Source of the DNA: a bacterium
GTDB lineage: Bacteria; Myxococcota_A; Bradymonadia; UBA7976; UBA1532
Direction of reading: 5' to 3'
NCBI GenBank assembly: GCA_030427205.1
Contig: JAUHXC010000047.1
Location: forward strand, 17,540 to 81,539
DNA length: 64,000 bases
In this document: in pieces, positions 28,402-36,512 of the stretch
How the letters are laid out: each line of letters starts with the position of its first letter
Numbering within the stretch: position 1 is the first letter of the stretch
The notes under the pieces: generated by a model
Told to the model about the DNA's origin: nothing
Databases searched by the model: none
The model's input: the letters and a program-made list of their open reading frames with translations, nothing else
Translations under genes and position numbers: made by a program

Positions 28402-28806
28402 TCAGACCAGATCGCGGCAGACGCGCAGGACGTCGATGTAGCTGACGATGCCCACGAGCTTGCCGCTCTCGACCACCGGGATCGCGCCGATCTTCTGATC
28501 GAGCATGAGGTCGATCACCTCGGTCACCGGGGTCTGCCGCTCGACCGCCAGGACGTCGCCGCGCATCAGGTCGGCCGCCGAACGCTGATAGACCTTGCGC
28601 GCCTCGTCGGGGTTCTCGAAGGCGGTCAGCACCGGCAGCGTGGCCTCGCGCACGTCCCGATCGCTGATCATGCCCACCAGCGTGCCTTTGCGCACGATCG
28701 GCACGTGGCGCACATCCAGCGAGAACAGCAGATCGATCACGTCCCGCACCGAGTCCTCGGGCCCCAGGAAGGCCGGATCGGGGGTCATCACGTCGTCGAC
28801 GGTCAT
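28402..28806 (-). CDS. CBS-domain pair protein
   Basis: 134 aa from ATG 28806 (GGGAG upstream), nearly all taken up by two CBS motifs. CBS1 is TVDDVMTPDPAFLGPEDSV with HVPIVRKGTLVGMISDRDV, and CBS2 has ADLMRGDVLAVERQTPVTEV with AIPVVESGKLVGIVSYIDVL. Such pairs bind adenine nucleotides and regulate enzymes or channels. It is a single-gene unit, convergent with the phosphotransferase. Confidence 0.93.
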   Translation of the reverse strand: MTVDDVMTPDPAFLGPEDSVRDVIDLLFSLDVRHVPIVRKGTLVGMISDRDVREATLPVLTAFENPDEARKVYQRSAADLMRGDVLAVERQTPVTEVIDLMLDQKIGAIPVVESGKLVGIVSYIDVLRVCRDLV

Positions 28807-28920
28807 ATCGTGCTCCCTTCGAATTCTGTGGTGACGCCGACATAGCCCGTCCACCGCTCAGCGGCAAGGGGGACGTGCTCTGCCGGGCAGCGACAACTGG
28901 CCACGTCGGCGGCGAGAATC

Positions 28921-28926
28921 TATAAC
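28921..28926 (+). promoter_or_regulatory. Possible -10 box upstream of the 28972 gene
   Basis: TATAAC stands 45 nt before the ATG, in the region divergent from the CBS gene. No convincing -35 hexamer is seen at 16-18 bp. Confidence 0.3.
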
Positions 28927-28971
28927 AAGGCTCCGGCGCTCGCCGGGACCGACCGACGGGAGAGACAGACG

Positions 28972-31701
28972 ATGCCGGCCCCCCACGGCCCCATCCAGAC
29001 GACGATGACGACGGCGCTGGCAGCGTTCGTCTGTCTGTCGCCGATCTGTCTGCCGGCTGTGGCCCAGGAGGCCGCGTTCACCACCGACTTCGAAGCCCGA
29101 GGCGCGGTGGACGTGGCCTACGCCGCCAACGGCCTGGTGAGCTGCTCCAACGACGATCCCGACTGCCGCGGCGTGCGCACCGGCGTGGTGCAGCAGCAGA
29201 ATACGCGGATCGACATGGCCTTCATCGACGTCGACCCCCTGCCCCTCGCCGATCTCGACGGTGACGGCCGGGACGACACCGCGAACTCGAGCGGCGCGCT
29301 GCTCGATCTGCCCGACGGCGCCGTGATCGAGTTCGCCCGGCTGTACGTCGGCGGCATCTGGCGCACCGACAACGCCAACCTCTGCGGGCCGCCGCGCAGC
29401 GTCGAGCCCGCCGCGCGCACCACCGTGCGCTTCGCGCCGCCCGGCAGCGACTACATCGCGCTCGATGGCGCGCTCATCGGAGACGACGACGAAGCGGTCG
29501 GCTCGGGCTATGCGGCCGCGTTCGACGTCACCCCGCACCTCGCTGGCCCCGGCGACGTCTGGGTCGCCGACGCCGCGCTGATCGAAGGCCGCTGCGCGGC
29601 GGGCGGCTGGGCCCTCGCGGTGGCCTATCGCACCGCCGACGGCCCGCCGCGTACCGTCAGCCTGCGCTCGGGCTATGTGCCGATCGCGGATGTCGATGTG
29701 CAGCTCGATCTCGACGGCCTGCTGACCCCGCCCGAGGCGCCCGGTCGCGCGACGCTGGCGCTCGGCGCCCTCGAGGGCGACCGCGGCCTCGACGAAGACG
29801 GCGCCCGCTTCGCCGACCAACCGCTCGGCGATGCCCTCAACCCGGAAGACGACCTCTTCAACTCGACGATCAGCCGGGCGGGTCGCAACGTCGTCGACCG
29901 AACGCCGGCTCACCTCAACAACATCGCCTACGACTTCGATGTCTTCGAGATCCCGCTCGCCGCCGACAGCCGTGACGCGCCGCTGCGCATCACGGCCGGC
30001 CGGGACGTCGTGATGGCGTTCTTCGTCGGGCTCGTGACCGAGCTGGCCGTGCCGCGCCTGACAGTGGAGAAGACCGCCCGCGCGCTGCAGGGCGATCCGA
30101 ATCGCGAGGTCACCGCCGGCGACGGGCTGCAGTATGATCTGCGGGTGAGCGCCGCCGACGACAATAACGACCGGGCCGTGGGGCTCGTACTCGACGACCC
30201 GCTGCCGCTCGAGCTCGCCCTGCGGCCCGACAGCGCGCAGATTCGCCTCGGCCAGGGCCCGTTCGAGGCGCCCGCTGCCGGCGAGGTCGAATACGACGCC
30301 GAGGCCCACCGGCTCATCGCCCGGCCGGCGTCGCTGGGTCCGGGCGAGACGTTGGCGGTCCGCTTCGAGGCCGAGGTCCTGCCGAGCGCCCGGCGCAGCA
30401 TCCTCAACAGCGTCACCGCGACGTGGTCCGGTGAAGCCGCCGGGCCGGAGATCGAGCGCACCCGGCTCTCCGACAGCGACCCGGACGCCCCGGGCGATCA
30501 GCCCACCGCGACGCCCGTCGCGCCGATCCCCGACATGGGCCCGCCGCCCGACATGCTGCCCGACAGCGGACCGGTAGACGCCGAGCCGCCGCCGCCCGAC
30601 GCGCGGCCGATGCCCGACGTCGAGGTCGACGACATGGCCATCGCGCTCGACCGGGCGGTCGTCGACGCCGAGGTCGACGCCGGGCGCCAGGACGGCGGGC
30701 TGCTCGCCGACGGCGAGGACGTCGCCGGCGGTATCATCTTCGGGTGCGACGCGGGCGACAGCGCGCCGCGGCTGCTGTGGGGGTTGCTGGTGCTGCTCGC
30801 CGCCGGCCGCCGGCGCCGCCCACTCCTGCCGGTGCTGGCGCTGGCCCTGATCGCCCTGCCCCAGCCAGCGAGCGCCGTCGAGCGCTTCGACGTGCAGCGC
30901 TTCGCGCCGGCCGCCGACGGGCGACATCACGGCCTGCGCATCCTGTCGGCGCGGCCCCACAGCGCCCCCGGATGGTCGGCCAGCATGCTGTTGGACCACG
31001 CCGACGACCCGCTCACCGTCGAAGTCGGCGGCGAGCGTTCGCGCAGCCTCGTCGGCCGCCAGACGCGGGCCCACTTCATGGCCAGCGGCGCGCTCACCGA
31101 GTCGGTCGAAGTCGGCGTCGTCGTCCCGGTGATGCTCGACGCCGCCGGCGACGCCACCGTCGGCGGACCGGGTATGGGCGACATCCGCATCCAGGGCCGG
31201 CTGGTGGTCTGGCAGCCCGAAGGCGGCCAGAGCGCGCTGGCCGTCGCCATCGACGGCTACCTGGGCACCGGCGACATCGACGCCTTCCACGGCGACGTCG
31301 GCCGGCGGGTCGAGACCCGGTTGCTGGGGTCCCACCGGCTCGGCGGCGCCGATCTGCGGGCCAACCTGGGCTACCTCGCCCGCGACCCGGCCCGGCTGGG
31401 CAACCTCGAGGTCGAAGACGCGCTGACTCTGGGCCTGGGCGCCGAGGTCCGGCTGAGCGACGCCTGGACCCTGCTGCCCGAGATCGACGCGGCCATCGGG
31501 TTCGCCAGCAACGTCGACCTCGCCGAGGTGCCTGTGGAGTTCGTGCTCGGCGCCCGCTGGTCACCGGATCCGGTGTGGAGCGCGGTGGCCGGCTTCGGCG
31601 CGGGCCTGCTGCCCGGCGTCGGCGCCCCCGACTCGAGGTTCGTGCTCGGCTTCACGTTCAGCCGGCCGGCGAGCGAGCCGCCGCCGACGGGCGGCCCCTG
31701 A
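28972..31701 (+). CDS. Two-part envelope protein: secreted DUF11-like half fused to an OMP barrel half
   Basis: 909 aa; ATG 28972 has GGGAGAG at 9 nt. A signal peptide ends near residue 31 (PAVAQE). The secreted half (about 32-510) has a beta domain with VIEFARLYVGGIWRTDNANL and a DUF11-like domain (LTVEKTARAL, AGDGLQYDLRV, LGPGETLAVRFEAEV). An Asp/Pro linker (about 515-585) leads to Cys592 and a hydrophobic tail with Arg cluster (LLWGLLVLLAAGRRRR). A second signal-like helix ends ALPQPASA, and the barrel opens with VERFDVQRFAPAADG (about 637-900). It lacks TSP3 and OmpA domains. The arrangement mirrors the 21201 gene although the secreted halves differ. Confidence 0.84.
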   Translation: MPAPHGPIQTTMTTALAAFVCLSPICLPAVAQEAAFTTDFEARGAVDVAYAANGLVSCSNDDPDCRGVRTGVVQQQNTRIDMAFIDVDPLPLADLDGDGRDDTANSSGALLDLPDGAVIEFARLYVGGIWRTDNANLCGPPRSVEPAARTTVRFAPPGSDYIALDGALIGDDDEAVGSGYAAAFDVTPHLAGPGDVWVADAALIEGRCAAGGWALAVAYRTADGPPRTVSLRSGYVPIADVDVQLDLDGLLTPPEAPGRATLALGALEGDRGLDEDGARFADQPLGDALNPEDDLFNSTISRAGRNVVDRTPAHLNNIAYDFDVFEIPLAADSRDAPLRITAGRDVVMAFFVGLVTELAVPRLTVEKTARALQGDPNREVTAGDGLQYDLRVSAADDNNDRAVGLVLDDPLPLELALRPDSAQIRLGQGPFEAPAAGEVEYDAEAHRLIARPASLGPGETLAVRFEAEVLPSARRSILNSVTATWSGEAAGPEIERTRLSDSDPDAPGDQPTATPVAPIPDMGPPPDMLPDSGPVDAEPPPPDARPMPDVEVDDMAIALDRAVVDAEVDAGRQDGGLLADGEDVAGGIIFGCDAGDSAPRLLWGLLVLLAAGRRRRPLLPVLALALIALPQPASAVERFDVQRFAPAADGRHHGLRILSARPHSAPGWSASMLLDHADDPLTVEVGGERSRSLVGRQTRAHFMASGALTESVEVGVVVPVMLDAAGDATVGGPGMGDIRIQGRLVVWQPEGGQSALAVAIDGYLGTGDIDAFHGDVGRRVETRLLGSHRLGGADLRANLGYLARDPARLGNLEVEDALTLGLGAEVRLSDAWTLLPEIDAAIGFASNVDLAEVPVEFVLGARWSPDPVWSAVAGFGAGLLPGVGAPDSRFVLGFTFSRPASEPPPTGGP

Positions 31702-31718
31702 ACGCCCGGTTCACGGGG

Positions 31719-32717
31719 TCACGTCGCGGGCTCGCTGGCTGATGGCTGCCCGGCTGAGGGCTGCCCGGCTGACTCCAACGCCGCGAGACACGCCTCCAGC
31801 GCAGCCAGGTTGCGGGCCTCGTCGGGATCGAGATAGCCATCCTCGGTATAACGCCGCCGCGCGCCGGCCAGAATGCGGGCGTGCACGGCGCGGGCGCTCT
31901 CGACGTCCAGCCCCAGCCGCGCGCGCGCCTGCTCGACCGCCGCGATCGCCGACTCATCGACGCTGAGCCCGGCCACCGCGCGCACGACCGCGTCCATGTA
32001 CCGCCGACGGGGCGAGACCGCCGCAGCGCCCGCCTCCCCGCCCGCGCGGGGCCGCTGAGGCAACATGGCGACCTCGACGAGCCGGTCCGCGGTCGGCAGC
32101 GGCTCGCGCTCGAGAGACGCCAGCCATGGGCTGTCGACGCGCATGCGCTTCGCCCGGGCGATCAGCGCGCCGAACGTATCGACCCCGACCGCCGCCAGCC
32201 GCTCGAGCTGGACCCGCAGCAGCCCGACCGTCGCGACGGCGTCGCCGCGGGCCGAGTGGGCCTGCCCGTCGAAGGGCACGCCGGCGCGCTGACACGCCCA
32301 CCACAGCGGCCAGCGCGCGGGCCGATCGAGCACCGCGGGCAGCCGCATGGTGCACAGCTGCGGCGGCGCGGCGCTGCGGCCGAGGCGCTCGAACTCCATC
32401 GAGAGAAACCGCAGGTCGAAGCCGACGTTGTGCCCGGCGACCACCCGTCCGGCCATCGCCGCCCGCACGCCGTCGGCGAGAACGGCGAACCGCGGCGCGT
32501 CGACCACATCGGCGTCGGTGATGCCGTGAATGCCCGTCGCCGCCACGGCCCGCTCGGGGCGCACCAGCGTATCGATCAGGACCCGATGCGAGCCGTCGGG
32601 GTTCACCACGACGGCGCAGAGCTCGACGATGCGGTCGCAGGTCACGTCCAGCCCGGTGGTCTCCACGTCGAGCACCAGATAGGGCGTGCCGATCAGCGCG
32701 CGATCAGCGAGGCGCAC
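31719..32717 (-). CDS. DEDDh 3'-5' exonuclease (DnaQ/DNA polymerase III epsilon-like)
   Basis: 332 aa from GTG 32717, chosen for GGGGGAG at 6 nt and because it begins right before the exonuclease fold. Exo motifs are VLDVETTGL (ExoI, Asp and Glu), VAGHNVGFDLRFL (ExoII) and HSARGDAVAT (ExoIII, with the His and Asp of the DEDDh set). The C-terminal 130 residues are helical and unassigned. It could act in proofreading or repair as a stand-alone nuclease. It overlaps the upstream Cys-rich gene by 14 nt. Confidence 0.9.
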   Translation of the reverse strand: MRLADRALIGTPYLVLDVETTGLDVTCDRIVELCAVVVNPDGSHRVLIDTLVRPERAVAATGIHGITDADVVDAPRFAVLADGVRAAMAGRVVAGHNVGFDLRFLSMEFERLGRSAAPPQLCTMRLPAVLDRPARWPLWWACQRAGVPFDGQAHSARGDAVATVGLLRVQLERLAAVGVDTFGALIARAKRMRVDSPWLASLEREPLPTADRLVEVAMLPQRPRAGGEAGAAAVSPRRRYMDAVVRAVAGLSVDESAIAAVEQARARLGLDVESARAVHARILAGARRRYTEDGYLDPDEARNLAALEACLAALESAGQPSAGQPSASEPAT

Positions 32718-33036
32718 CCGACGCTCCCCCCGCCGCCTCGGCGCAGCGGCCGGGCGGGGCGCATACGAAGTACGCCCGCTCACCGGCGCCGAGGTGGTCG
32801 ATGCAGCACCAGCCCGCACCGCATTCGTCGCCCTGGGGGCACAGGCGGGTGCAGACGCCGTCGGGCACGTCCGGATCGCGCAGGCAGAACGGATCGGCCC
32901 CTTCGCACTCGACCGCGCCCACGGCGCATCCGTCCCGGGCCGGACCGGGCGAGACGTACCAGATGCCCACGCACAGGCCGATGCAGACGGCGGTGGCGAC
33001 GACGATCATGCGAATGCGGCTCTCGGGGGTCTGCAC
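32704..33036 (-). CDS. Small membrane-anchored cysteine-rich protein
   Basis: 110 aa. One N-terminal membrane helix (MIVVATAVCIGLCVGIWYV) is followed by about 60 extracytoplasmic residues with ten cysteines (for example CTRLCPQGDECGAGWCC). Disulfide pairing is likely. I recognise no family with certainty. It is co-transcribed with, and overlaps, the downstream exonuclease gene; that link is probably operon economy and not function. Confidence 0.72.
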   Translation of the reverse strand: MQTPESRIRMIVVATAVCIGLCVGIWYVSPGPARDGCAVGAVECEGADPFCLRDPDVPDGVCTRLCPQGDECGAGWCCIDHLGAGERAYFVCAPPGRCAEAAGGASGAPR

Positions 33037-33087
33037 AGGGGCCTCTGGCGAGTCGGTGGGTCGGTATCGTCCGGCGAGGCGCGCCTG

Positions 33088-34305
33088 TCAACCGGATCGT
33101 GCGTTGCCGGCCACCGCCGACGGGTATCCGGCGGCTTTCAGCGTATCGATCAGGGCCGTGGTCGGCACGGGTCCGTGAACGCGGGTCCGTCCGCTCTCGA
33201 CGTCGATGTCGATGGCCTCGACCCCGTCGACCGTGCGCAGCGCGGCGTCGACCTTGCGCGCGCAGCCCCCGCACGTGATGCCTTCGACCTGCAGCTCGAC
33301 CACCGGCGCGTCCCGCTCGACCGACCGCCGGGCCCGGAACCAGTCGAGCAGGCCCTCGACGGCGAACCCGACGAAGACCAACGCCCCGGCGATGGCCGCC
33401 GCCACCGCCCACCACGCGCTGTGGTGGTGATGGGCCGCGGCGGTGACCGAGCCGGGGTCGATGACCGCCTCGAAGAGATAACCCAGGGCCACGCTGCCGA
33501 CGATGATGGTGGTCAGGTACACCGCCAGCACCCGCCCGCCGAAGGCGCGGCGCACGGCGCCGATGGTCGCCACGTTGGTCGCCGGCCCCGCCATGAGGAA
33601 GACCAGCGCCGCGCCGGCGGGCATGCCCGACGCCACCAGCGCCGCCGCGATGGGCACCGAGGCGGTGGCGCAGACATAGAGCGGCAGCGAGACCAGCAGC
33701 GCCCCTACGAAAGGCAGCGCCGCCCCGTAGCCTTCGAGCCGGGCGAAGAGATCGGGCGGCAGCCAGGCGGTGATGGCCGCCGAGAGCACGACCCCGAAGA
33801 CCACCCAGCCGGCGATGGTGCGCAGCAGCATCATCCCGTGGTCCCAGCCATCACGCAGCGTGCGCGCGGGCTGGTCCGCGGCCGTCGGCGCGGCCTCGGC
33901 GGACGGATCGACCGCGACCGCGTCGGCCCACAGCCCGCCGACGATGCCCGTCACCGCCGCGCTCGCCACCTTGAAGAGCGCGAAGGGCCAGCCGAGGAAC
34001 GAGGCGCTGACGAGGATCGAGTCGACCCCCGTCTGCGGCGTGCTGATGAGGAAGCCGAGGCTCGAGCCGTCGGATGCGCCGTCTTTCTTGAGGCCGAGCC
34101 CCGCCGGGATGACGCCGCACGAGCACAGCGGCAGCGGCACCCCGAAGAGCACCGCCTTGAAGATGCCGGCCCGCCCGGAGAACTGACGCCGCATGAAGTC
34201 GACCGGCAACCACACGTGCAAGGCGGCCGCGATCGCCGCGCCCACCAGGAGCCACGGGGCCAGCTCGAGCCAGACCGACCAGATGCCGTGCGCGAACCCG
34301 GTCAT
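33088..34305 (-). CDS. Metal permease (SO_0444/YraQ, DUF318 type) with C-terminal heavy-metal-associated domain
   Basis: 405 aa. About eight membrane helices form the permease, with the family blocks PLPLCSCGVIPAGLGLKKDG and GPATNVATIG. A loop carries four consecutive His (TAAAHHHHSAWW). Residues about 335-400 are an HMA domain with the metal-binding GITCGGCARKVD. By family knowledge it exports a metal such as copper, zinc or arsenic. It is coupled to csoR by an ATGA overlap, which favours Cu(I) or another thiophilic metal. Confidence 0.9.
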   Translation of the reverse strand: MTGFAHGIWSVWLELAPWLLVGAAIAAALHVWLPVDFMRRQFSGRAGIFKAVLFGVPLPLCSCGVIPAGLGLKKDGASDGSSLGFLISTPQTGVDSILVSASFLGWPFALFKVASAAVTGIVGGLWADAVAVDPSAEAAPTAADQPARTLRDGWDHGMMLLRTIAGWVVFGVVLSAAITAWLPPDLFARLEGYGAALPFVGALLVSLPLYVCATASVPIAAALVASGMPAGAALVFLMAGPATNVATIGAVRRAFGGRVLAVYLTTIIVGSVALGYLFEAVIDPGSVTAAAHHHHSAWWAVAAAIAGALVFVGFAVEGLLDWFRARRSVERDAPVVELQVEGITCGGCARKVDAALRTVDGVEAIDIDVESGRTRVHGPVPTTALIDTLKAAGYPSAVAGNARSG

Positions 34306-34589
34306 CGCGCGACCCCCGCATAGCGGGCGAAGACGTCCATCAGCTCGTCCACCTTGGCCTGCCGCTCCTCGGCGTCACCGCGCTCGAAGGCGTCGCGTAC
34401 GCAGTGCTCGACGTGGGCCCCGAGCAGCACGGTGCCGGCTTTGCCCAGCGCGCCGCGGGCGGCCGCGATCTGCACCAGCACGTCGACGCAGTAGCTGTCC
34501 TCGTCCACCATGCGGCGCACGGCGGCGACCTGACCTTCGATGCGCTTGAGCCGGGTGAGCATCCGGCGTTTGTCGGCGGGGTCGAGCAA
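34302..34589 (-). CDS. csoR: CsoR/FrmR-type metal-sensing repressor
   Basis: 95 aa from TTG 34589, which has GGGAGG at 7 nt; longer frames upstream run through the operator. The helical fold begins DKRRMLTRLKRIEGQVAAVR. The metal ligands of Cu(I)-CsoR are present in order: Cys in DSYCVDVLVQ, then His and Cys in GAHVEHCVRDA (a C-H-C set). The binding palindrome lies 36 nt upstream, which fits autoregulation of csoR and the permease. Copper is the most likely effector, but other C-H-C members sense other stress signals. Confidence 0.93.
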   Translation of the reverse strand: MLDPADKRRMLTRLKRIEGQVAAVRRMVDEDSYCVDVLVQIAAARGALGKAGTVLLGAHVEHCVRDAFERGDAEERQAKVDELMDVFARYAGVAR

Positions 34590-34625
34590 GGGGCACCTCC
34601 CGTGGTCCGCATCGAGAGATGCAAC

Positions 34626-34642
34626 ATACCCCCAGGGGGTAT
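34626..34642. promoter_or_regulatory. CsoR operator palindrome
   Basis: ATACCCCCAGGGGGTAT is a perfect 8+1+8 inverted repeat with the G/C-tract form typical of CsoR-family operators. It lies between the alkB terminator and the csoR start. Confidence 0.82.
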
Positions 34643-34653
34643 CGCAGGCGGAC

Positions 34654-34681
34654 AAAAAAAGAGCCCGCGATGCACGCGGGC
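34654..34681 (-). terminator. Rho-independent terminator of alkB
   Basis: Read on the minus strand, a 7-bp GC stem (GCCCGCG/CGCGGGC, 5-nt loop) is followed by TC and seven T's. It begins 30 nt after the alkB stop and insulates the csoR promoter. Confidence 0.85.
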
Positions 34682-34710
34682 CCCGAAGGCGCACGCCTCG
34701 ATCATCGGCC

Positions 34711-35799
34711 TCAGGCGGCCTGAGCCTGAGCCTCGGCGGCCGGCAGCGGGCGGCGGGGCGGCTGCTCACCGCGCAGGGCCAGCACCCGGTGATCCATGAT
34801 CGAGCGCCACAGCGGCGGCACCATCGCCACCAGGAACATCGTCGCGTAGCCCGCCGGCAGCTGCGGCGCCTCGGCGTGGTGCCGCAGGATGGGGTACGGC
34901 CGGCTGGCCATGTAGTGGTGATCGCTGTGTCGGGGCAGCCCGAACAGGTACAGCCGGCTCAGCAGGTGGGCCGAGTTCCACGAGTGCTGCGGCTGAACCC
35001 GCTCGTAGCGGCCCGGACGCAGCTCCTTGCGCTGCAGGCCGTAGTGCTCGAGGTAGTTGATGATCTCGAGCAGGGTGAAGCCGACGACGCTCTGGGCGAC
35101 GAAGACCACCGCGGCCAGCGGGCTGAAGGCCAGCGCGATGGTGGCCAGCACCAGCGCCCAGACCAGCGGGTAGCGCAGGCGGCGATTGCGCAGGTCGAAG
35201 CGCCCGTAGCCCTTGCGCGCGGCGAGGCGACCCTCGATCTCCCAATAGCTGCGCATGCCGCCGAAGATCGAGCGCGGCAGGAAGCGATACAGCGACTCTC
35301 CCAGGCGCGCGGTGGCCGGATCGTTCAGCGTCGCGACGTTCTTGTGGTGACCGTGCACGTGCTCGACACAGAAGTGGGTGTAGCTCACCGAGGTCATCAG
35401 GATCTCGGCCAGCGCCTTGTCGGTCTTGTCCTTGCGGTGCATCAGCTCGTGCGCCACGTTGATGCCGATGCCGCCGAGCATGCCGATGGTGAAGATCATG
35501 CCGACGATCTCGCCGGGGGCGGCGTCGCCCTGCCCGACGAGCCACAGCCCGGCGGTCAGCACGGCGATCTGGATCGGCACCCAGCCGCGCACCACCCAAT
35601 CGTAGGTGCGGTTGCCCTTCTCCGACGACTCGCCGGCCGCGTCGAGGTTCTCGTCGTCGGTGCCGATGATCTGGTCCATCACCGGGGTCAGCGCGAAGAG
35701 GAAGATCGGCGTCGCCAGCAGCCACCACCCGCCCAGGTAGATGCCGAGGATCGCCGTTGCAGGGATGAGGTATGCCGCCAGGTACCACAGCGCGCGCAT
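34711..35799 (-). CDS. alkB: Alkane 1-monooxygenase (membrane diiron hydroxylase)
   Basis: 362 aa from ATG 35799 with GGAGG at 4-5 nt. It has several membrane helices and the family's diiron His boxes: HELMHRK, EHVHGHHKN and LPRHSDHHYMAS, plus the AlkB-type NYLEHYGLQRK. It would hydroxylate terminal carbons of medium or long alkanes using rubredoxin-supplied electrons. No rubredoxin or rubredoxin reductase gene is nearby. It is a single-gene unit. The long frame upstream to 35868 lacks homology-like sequence. Confidence 0.94.
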   Translation of the reverse strand: MRALWYLAAYLIPATAILGIYLGGWWLLATPIFLFALTPVMDQIIGTDDENLDAAGESSEKGNRTYDWVVRGWVPIQIAVLTAGLWLVGQGDAAPGEIVGMIFTIGMLGGIGINVAHELMHRKDKTDKALAEILMTSVSYTHFCVEHVHGHHKNVATLNDPATARLGESLYRFLPRSIFGGMRSYWEIEGRLAARKGYGRFDLRNRRLRYPLVWALVLATIALAFSPLAAVVFVAQSVVGFTLLEIINYLEHYGLQRKELRPGRYERVQPQHSWNSAHLLSRLYLFGLPRHSDHHYMASRPYPILRHHAEAPQLPAGYATMFLVAMVPPLWRSIMDHRVLALRGEQPPRRPLPAAEAQAQAA

Positions 35800-36020
35800 G
35801 TTGCCTCCAGGTGTGCCAGATCGTTCCCGTTCAGGTCTCGCCGCACAACCATGCTCGAACCGTACCAACTTTTGGCAAAAACCGACTGATGCGCGATCAC
35901 CCCAATGCGGAACATCCGGTCAGGGCTAGCCCGAATCGGTAGCCCCCACACGGGGTTGCACCGAGCCGATCAGCCGTAGGACTTCGCTGGAATGCGAGGA
36001 ATGGTGGGCTTTCCGGCGGA
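35800..36020. other. Intergenic region upstream of alkB
   Basis: About 220 nt without a supportable gene. It holds an AT-richer patch near 35868-35885 (around TTTTGGCAAAAACC), which may be part of the alkB control region; I cannot define promoter boxes. Confidence 0.4.
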
Positions 36021-36512
36021 TCAGTCGCCGACGCTGGGGGCGGACAATCGGGGATCGCGCGGTCCCTCGACGCGCATCACGTCCACCCCGTGCTGTTCCA
36101 GATAGTCACAGCCATTGGCGCCAGCGTAGCCCTCTCGAACCACCAGGACCCGCTCGATCCCGGCGTGATGGATCAATTTGGCACACAATAGGCACGGTTC
36201 GCCCGTTACGATGAGCCATGCGCCACGGGTTGGCACACCATTGGCCGCCGCATTGCAGATCACGTTCATCTCGGCGTGGTGGCAGCCGACCTCCATCCGG
36301 GTGCCCGACTCGACCCGCTGCACGTCGCGCAAGCAGGCGTCTCCGCCGCAGAGCGCGCCGCCGCCGCGGGGCCCGCCGTTGTAGCCGTCCATCAAGACCA
36401 CGTTGCGGGTCGGATCGACGAGCAGCGCGCCGAAGCGCCGCCGGGGGCAGTTCGAGGCCTCGGCGAGCAGCAGGCACTGCTCGATGCGAATGCGGATGTG
36501 CTTGGCCTTCAA
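36021..36512 (-). CDS. Deoxycytidylate/cytidine deaminase family protein
   Basis: 163 aa from TTG 36512. Zinc-site motifs are CHHAEMNVI (His and catalytic Glu) and EPCLLCAKLI (two Cys), with ALLVDPTRNVVLMDGYNGGP upstream as in dCMP deaminases. A Cys-containing insert (GGALCGGDACLRDV) is present, as in ComEB-like enzymes. TTG is chosen because it overlaps the stop of the upstream zincin gene by 4 nt (TTGA) with GGAGAG ahead of it. It would deaminate dCMP to dUMP. Confidence 0.9.
   Translation of the reverse strand: MKAKHIRIRIEQCLLLAEASNCPRRRFGALLVDPTRNVVLMDGYNGGPRGGGALCGGDACLRDVQRVESGTRMEVGCHHAEMNVICNAAANGVPTRGAWLIVTGEPCLLCAKLIHHAGIERVLVVREGYAGANGCDYLEQHGVDVMRVEGPRDPRLSAPSVGD

Noticed and set aside
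28858..31335. An 825-codon minus-strand frame
   Set aside because: It is the reverse image of the two-part envelope protein at 28972 and has shadow-type composition.
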